DNA from: an uncultured Ruaniaceae bacterium | Lineage (GTDB): Bacteria > Actinomycetota > Actinomycetes > Actinomycetales > Beutenbergiaceae | Length of the DNA: 9,747 bases | Assembly (NCBI GenBank): GCA_947251855.1 | Contig: CAMXUZ010000047.1 | Location: 1-9,747, forward strand | Direction: 5' to 3' | Part shown: in pieces, positions 7,160 to 9,747 of the stretch | Layout: every line of letters starts with the position of its first letter | Numbering within the stretch: position 1 is the stretch's first letter | Position numbers and translations under genes: made by a program | The notes under the pieces: generated by a model | Databases searched by the model: none | What the model was told of the DNA's origin: nothing | The model's input: only the letters and a program-made list of their open reading frames with translations

Positions 7160-7435
7160 TCGGGACGCTGCAGGGAGAGAACGGTGGCGCGAAGCTCATT
7201 ATCGTCCCGCACCTGCTCCCCCGGGCAGAACCAAACGGCAATCTGACCGGACCGCACGCCCTTACGCGTGGATGGTGCCTCTCCACGCCGCTCTCGCTAC
7301 GCGCGGTACGCCTGCCGAGTGAATCCCCTCGCGCAAGTTCTGGAGTCTAACCTCCCGCGGCCCCCAACCATCCAGATCCCAGCACCACGCTCTCGCCTGT
7401 CAGGGGCAGTGTCGCATTTGCTCGAGCGGGAGCGC
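7160..7435. other. Convergent intergenic region with two inverted repeats
   Basis: No credible gene is seen in these 276 bp between converging genes. CGGGACG (7161-7167) pairs with CGTCCCG (7203-7209) across 35 nt, directly after the upstream stop codon. GCGTGGA (7266-7272) pairs with TCCACGC (7282-7288) across a 9-nt loop. Neither has a T-tract on either side. They may serve as U-less terminators for the converging transcripts. Open frames crossing the region on the plus strand are extensions of antisense shadows. Confidence 0.35.
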
Positions 7436-8656
7436 TCAACCGTTGCGTTCCATACGCACGCGCACGATATGGTCGGCGTCGAGGGTGGCCTGCACCGTCT
7501 CAATCGGTCCGGAACCAGGCTGGCCCGGAACGCGCTGGGTGCCGGACACCATGGCCGAGCACGCGTAGTACGCAGAGCTCGCCGACCCCTTCTCCTCGCA
7601 GTCATCGACCTCGATCTCCCCGAACGGCTCGCCGCTATCGGGAGAGGCCCATTCCGGCCCTTTCATCCAGGCCTCCAGATCCTCCGGTCCGAAGGATCCT
7701 GGCACATGGAATCTCCGGTTGAAGGTTTCGCCATTCCTTGTCCTAGTCCCGTCCGCCTCAATCTCGCGCCAGTCTTCAGGCACGGGAATCGCGTAGGCGC
7801 GCTCGACCGTCTCGTCGGACACATCCCAGTCGGGTGGCACGTACTCGTGGTACTTCAGCCGGACCACAACTTCGGGATCGCCGTGTCTCGAGACCGGCTC
7901 GCGGAACTGGGCACGGATGAAGTATTCGGCCTCTTCACCCTCCGGCGGCACGGCTCGGGCGTCACAGCGAGCGCTGTCCGCCGTGCACTGGTCGACCTCG
8001 ATCTGCCCGAATGCCTCGCCGGTAGCGGGCGTCGTCCACTCGGGCCCTTCCAGCCATTCTTTGAGATCCTCGAAGGTGAACGAGTCGGCGACTTCGAACC
8101 TCTGCTCGACGAACCCGGATGGCTCCGGACCCTCTTCGGTCGTCTTCATGAACTCAGGGATTCCGGTCTCCGAGGCCTCGGTGCTCGTGCGCTGCCAGTC
8201 GGCCATGACTGGAATGGTCGCGGCGCGCTCGGGCAGAGCGTCGAGTTCGTCGGTGCCCGCCAGATGCCACCAGCGGATGTTCAACACCGTCATGGCGGTG
8301 GGAATGAACATCGCGAACACGAGCACGATCTGCAGGAACCAACGCAGCCACCCCAGACCCATGCCGACCCTGGGCGAGAACGACTCCTCGTAGGCCTCAC
8401 CGTAATCTCGCCCGCCCGTCGTGGGAGTCCCCCACATACCGAACGCACCGAACGTGAGCACGAGGCTCACCAGTAGGAACGCGACGGCGAGCGTGGCGGG
8501 GATCCAATGCACGTCGTCGAAGATCGGCAGGAGCCCGAAGAACCAAAACCCCCATGCCACGCACGCGAGCACAAGGTGGGCCACTATGAGGATACTGGCG
8601 GCGCGCAGACCGCTGCCGCGACTCATCGCAGCGAGATTGATCCTAGGCATTCGCAT
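7436..8656 (-). CDS. Three-TM membrane protein with two tandem copies of an extracytoplasmic domain
   Basis: I do not recognise this 406-residue protein. Three hydrophobic segments (about 20-42, 51-73 and 104-126), with an arginine-rich N-terminus, predict N-in topology and a long C-terminal part outside the membrane. That part holds two related domains, roughly 146-272 and 288-402. The best-matching cores are 191-224 and 320-353, sharing 20 of 34 residues by hand count, with pattern SF..EDL..W..GPEW..P..GE.FG.IEVD.C. Each copy is preceded by IPV..DW (148-154, 290-296). Each has its own cysteine pair (C224/C231; C353/C366), possibly one disulfide per domain. The ATG at 8656 has AAGGTG 7 nt upstream. 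It lies 154 bp downstream of the PH-like gene, same strand. Possible roles (binding a ligand outside the membrane, cell-envelope sensing) are guesses. Confidence 0.88.
   Translation of the reverse strand: MRMPRINLAAMSRGSGLRAASILIVAHLVLACVAWGFWFFGLLPIFDDVHWIPATLAVAFLLVSLVLTFGAFGMWGTPTTGGRDYGEAYEESFSPRVGMGLGWLRWFLQIVLVFAMFIPTAMTVLNIRWWHLAGTDELDALPERAATIPVMADWQRTSTEASETGIPEFMKTTEEGPEPSGFVEQRFEVADSFTFEDLKEWLEGPEWTTPATGEAFGQIEVDQCTADSARCDARAVPPEGEEAEYFIRAQFREPVSRHGDPEVVVRLKYHEYVPPDWDVSDETVERAYAIPVPEDWREIEADGTRTRNGETFNRRFHVPGSFGPEDLEAWMKGPEWASPDSGEPFGEIEVDDCEEKGSASSAYYACSAMVSGTQRVPGQPGSGPIETVQATLDADHIVRVRMERNG
7451..7795 (-). repeat. Second copy of the internal domain duplication
   Basis: Codes for residues about 288-402 of the membrane protein. 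The core at 7598-7699 aligns without gaps to 7985-8086; by hand about 72 of 102 bases agree. Protein similarity outlasts synonymous divergence, pointing to an old tandem duplication under selection. Confidence 0.75.
7841..8221 (-). repeat. First copy of the internal domain duplication
   Basis: Codes for residues about 146-272 of the membrane protein; the counterpart is 7451-7795. The first copy is longer between the IPV..DW element and the core, by 13 residues, and has the closer cysteine spacing (CTADSARC). Confidence 0.75.
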
Positions 8657-8663
8657 GCTGCAT

Positions 8664-8669
8664 CACCTT
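8664..8669 (-). promoter_or_regulatory. Ribosome binding site of the duplicated-domain membrane protein
   Basis: AAGGTG on the minus strand, 7 nt before the ATG at 8656, chosen over the in-frame ATGs at 8650 and 8626. A minus-strand TTGACC (plus 8766-8771) in the 154-bp gap upstream is a good -35 but has no convincing -10 at the right distance. Confidence 0.6.
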
Positions 8670-8810
8670 AACGAAGCACGTGCCCCCGTGAAAAGCTTGG
8701 CGCTCTGAACGGCCCGAACTCGGCGCCGGAGTCGCGGCTCCGATCTCGCCAGACCACTATCGCAAGGTCAATGCCGGAGCGAGTTGATTCTGAACTTCTC
8801 ACACGCGGCA

Positions 8811-9506
8811 TTAGAACGTCTCCTTCGCAGCGGCCTCTCGCACTCTTACGAGAAACCCAGCAAGGTCAATGACGCGCGGCTCAAGGACTCCCACCACGAG
8901 GGAAGTCGCGGGAAGGCCAGGTTTATTTCTCCGCGTGAACAATCCGGAAACAGTGCCGTCGCGCAAAGTGATCGTCAGGAGTAGCCGCCCGGGTTTTACT
9001 GGTAAACGGCGGCGATTGGCTAACACGTTTATCGCGGCAATCTCGCGCCAGGGAACAGAGAAGAGTAGGACGTCTACCCCACTGCTGCGGCGAAACGACC
9101 GGATCTCGCCTCGCGTGATCACCAGGCGCGGCTTGGCTGCAGGCAACACGAATGTCCAACATGCGGCAGCGACCAATGCCTGCAGGAGGATCAGCAGAAA
9201 CGCGCAGCCGATCACCAGGGTAGCGAAGCTCATGAACGAGGGATTTGCTAACGGATTCCACGTCGAGACCGGCGTGAAAAGGAACAGGAGCGAGAGCAGG
9301 GCGACGAGGGCCCATGCTCCGATTGCGTGAAGGGCCGTCTTGCCGGGACTGATGGGGAACGATATTTCTCCGGTACGGGTCATCTCTTCGACCCAACTGT
9401 GAATGCGGCGCGAATCGGCGGAACGGAGGATCTCACCCGTGTCTCTTTCGAACTTTGAAATTCGACGCGGGGAGTTTCGCGCTCGTCGCAACGGTTCATC
9501 TGTCAC
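8811..9506 (-). CDS. Two-TM protein with PH-like cytoplasmic C-terminal region
   Basis: A 231-residue protein I cannot name. A basic N-terminal region of about 57 residues (many Arg) precedes two hydrophobic segments (about 58-79 and 92-120) joined by a short loop, so both termini should be cytoplasmic. The C-terminal part (about 125-225) begins PRLVITRGEIRSFRR and continues with FSVPWREIAAINVLANRR and GRLLLTITLRDGT. This strand-turn pattern, following a TM pair, resembles bacterial PH-like (YdbS/bPH) membrane proteins; that is inference from pattern, not a firm assignment. The GTG start at 9506 has no clear Shine-Dalgarno sequence but a -10-like TACGAT 6 nt upstream. It is divergent from the ArsR gene over 136 bp and lies upstream of the duplicated-domain membrane protein on the same strand, so the two could share transcription. 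Confidence 0.85.
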   Translation of the reverse strand: MTDEPLRRARNSPRRISKFERDTGEILRSADSRRIHSWVEEMTRTGEISFPISPGKTALHAIGAWALVALLSLLFLFTPVSTWNPLANPSFMSFATLVIGCAFLLILLQALVAAACWTFVLPAAKPRLVITRGEIRSFRRSSGVDVLLFSVPWREIAAINVLANRRRLPVKPGRLLLTITLRDGTVSGLFTRRNKPGLPATSLVVGVLEPRVIDLAGFLVRVREAAAKETF

Positions 9507-9512
9507 CCGCTT

Positions 9513-9518
9513 ATCGTA
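9513..9518 (-). promoter_or_regulatory. -10 hexamer TACGAT for a leaderless transcript of the PH-like gene
   Basis: TACGAT on the minus strand fits the actinobacterial TANNNT -10 pattern and ends 6 nt before the GTG at 9506, the same spacing as for the kinase gene. There is no recognisable -35. Confidence 0.35.
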
Positions 9519-9582
9519 CTCACCTGCCTACCCACTTCCGCCGTAGCACGCCCAAACAACGAAGAAGAGCGACTCTTTGCCC

Positions 9583-9611
9583 TTGCTCGTTTCGACGCAC
9601 CTCACTATAGT
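9583..9611 (+). promoter_or_regulatory. Sigma-70-type promoter of the ArsR gene
   Basis: TTGCTC (9583-9588) and TATAGT (9606-9611) are separated by exactly 17 nt. The -10 matches consensus at 5 of 6 positions and is the best in the window. Transcription would start near 9618, leaving a leader of about 25 nt with a strong ribosome binding site. ArsR regulators often repress their own promoter. Confidence 0.55.
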
Positions 9612-9628
9612 TAAGCACTCCCACAATT

Positions 9629-9634
9629 AAGGAG
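9629..9634 (+). promoter_or_regulatory. Ribosome binding site deciding the TTG start of the ArsR gene
   Basis: AAGGAG is followed by 8 nt and then TTG at 9643. No ATG or GTG lies at a suitable distance in that frame. Confidence 0.7.
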
Positions 9635-9642
9635 CAGGCAAA

Positions 9643-9747
9643 TTGGAAGGGCGTGATTCGTTGAGCCTCATCTTCACCGCATTGGCCGATCCAACGCGGC
9701 GAGCGATCTTGTCTCGTCTCGCCAAGGGACCGGCCACCGTCGGCGAA
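9643..9747 (+). CDS. ArsR-family transcriptional regulator, N-terminal 35 residues (partial at window edge)
   Basis: The start of a winged-helix repressor of the ArsR/SmtB superfamily, cut by the window edge. The visible residues include IFTALADPTRRAIL (10-23) and SRLAKGPATVGE (24-35), the hallmark first helices of the family, where the conserved ALADPTRR..IL block precedes the recognition helix. The subgroup with LA.GPATVGEL often sits beside an SRPBCC/AHSA1-domain gene and shows no cysteine metal-binding motif; whether that applies here lies outside the window. The start is TTG at 9643, supported by AAGGAG upstream and a good promoter. It is divergent from the PH-like membrane gene, so it may influence that gene as well. 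Confidence 0.88.
   Translation, partial: MEGRDSLSLIFTALADPTRRAILSRLAKGPATVGE

Noticed and set aside
7268..8476. Plus-strand open frame (402 codons) opposite the duplicated-domain membrane protein
   Set aside because: The minus-strand reading has membrane segments, an internal repeat and a ribosome binding site; the plus-strand reading has none. Its apparent internal repeats are the complement of the real duplication.
8762..8871. Exact 12-bp direct repeat GCAAGGTCAATG at 8762-8773 and 8860-8871
   Set aside because: A few 12-bp matches are expected by chance in about 10 kb, and the second copy is ordinary coding sequence (IDLAG) of the PH-like gene.
1..9747. CRISPR arrays, tRNA/rRNA genes, insertion sequences, toxin-antitoxin pairs, defence genes
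   Set aside because: None was found by reading both strands; the CPBP protease is sometimes labelled Abi, but that name alone does not indicate phage defence.

Overview
The window is GC-rich and coding-dense. It reads as a chromosomal segment of a high-GC Gram-positive bacterium (Actinomycetota, perhaps Micrococcales; I cannot fix the genus). The grounds are long antisense open frames typical of GC-rich DNA, an AcnA-type aconitase of 938 residues, a NarL-type two-component pair, GTG/TTG starts, and two genes whose -10 hexamer lies only 6 nt before the start codon, the pattern of leaderless actinobacterial transcripts. I see no rRNA, tRNA, CRISPR array, insertion sequence or integrase.

Layout. 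Positions 1-4485 are on the minus strand, read right to left: a CPBP (CAAX-type) membrane protease (3532-4485), aconitase acnA (494-3310) and the first 122 codons of a zinc alcohol dehydrogenase (1-366, cut by the window edge). The gaps between them hold strong GC-rich stem-loops without T-tracts. Positions 4605-7159 are on the plus strand: a polytopic membrane histidine kinase (4605-5834), its NarL/LuxR response regulator (5831-6499, overlapping it by ATGA) and a conserved protein of unknown function (6602-7159). The 119-bp gap between the protease and the kinase is divergent. It carries a perfect 16-bp palindrome placed as an activator or operator site for a leaderless kinase transcript. A convergent gap (7160-7435) follows. 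Positions 7436-9506 are again minus: a three-TM protein with two tandem copies of a novel-looking extracytoplasmic domain (7436-8656), and a two-TM protein with a PH-like C-terminal region (8811-9506). At the right edge an ArsR-family repressor starts on the plus strand (9643 to the edge), divergent from the PH-like gene.

How the genes may work together. AcnA is core TCA metabolism and the ADH is general redox metabolism. The kinase has almost no extracytoplasmic sensor domain and is not followed by the ABC transporter often found beside such pairs. With the divergent membrane protease and the palindrome between them, it may form a small self-regulated membrane-stress module; this is inference. 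The two minus-strand membrane proteins are uncharacterised. The duplicated-domain protein is the most novel-looking gene here. Nothing in the window is clearly a defence or mobile system.
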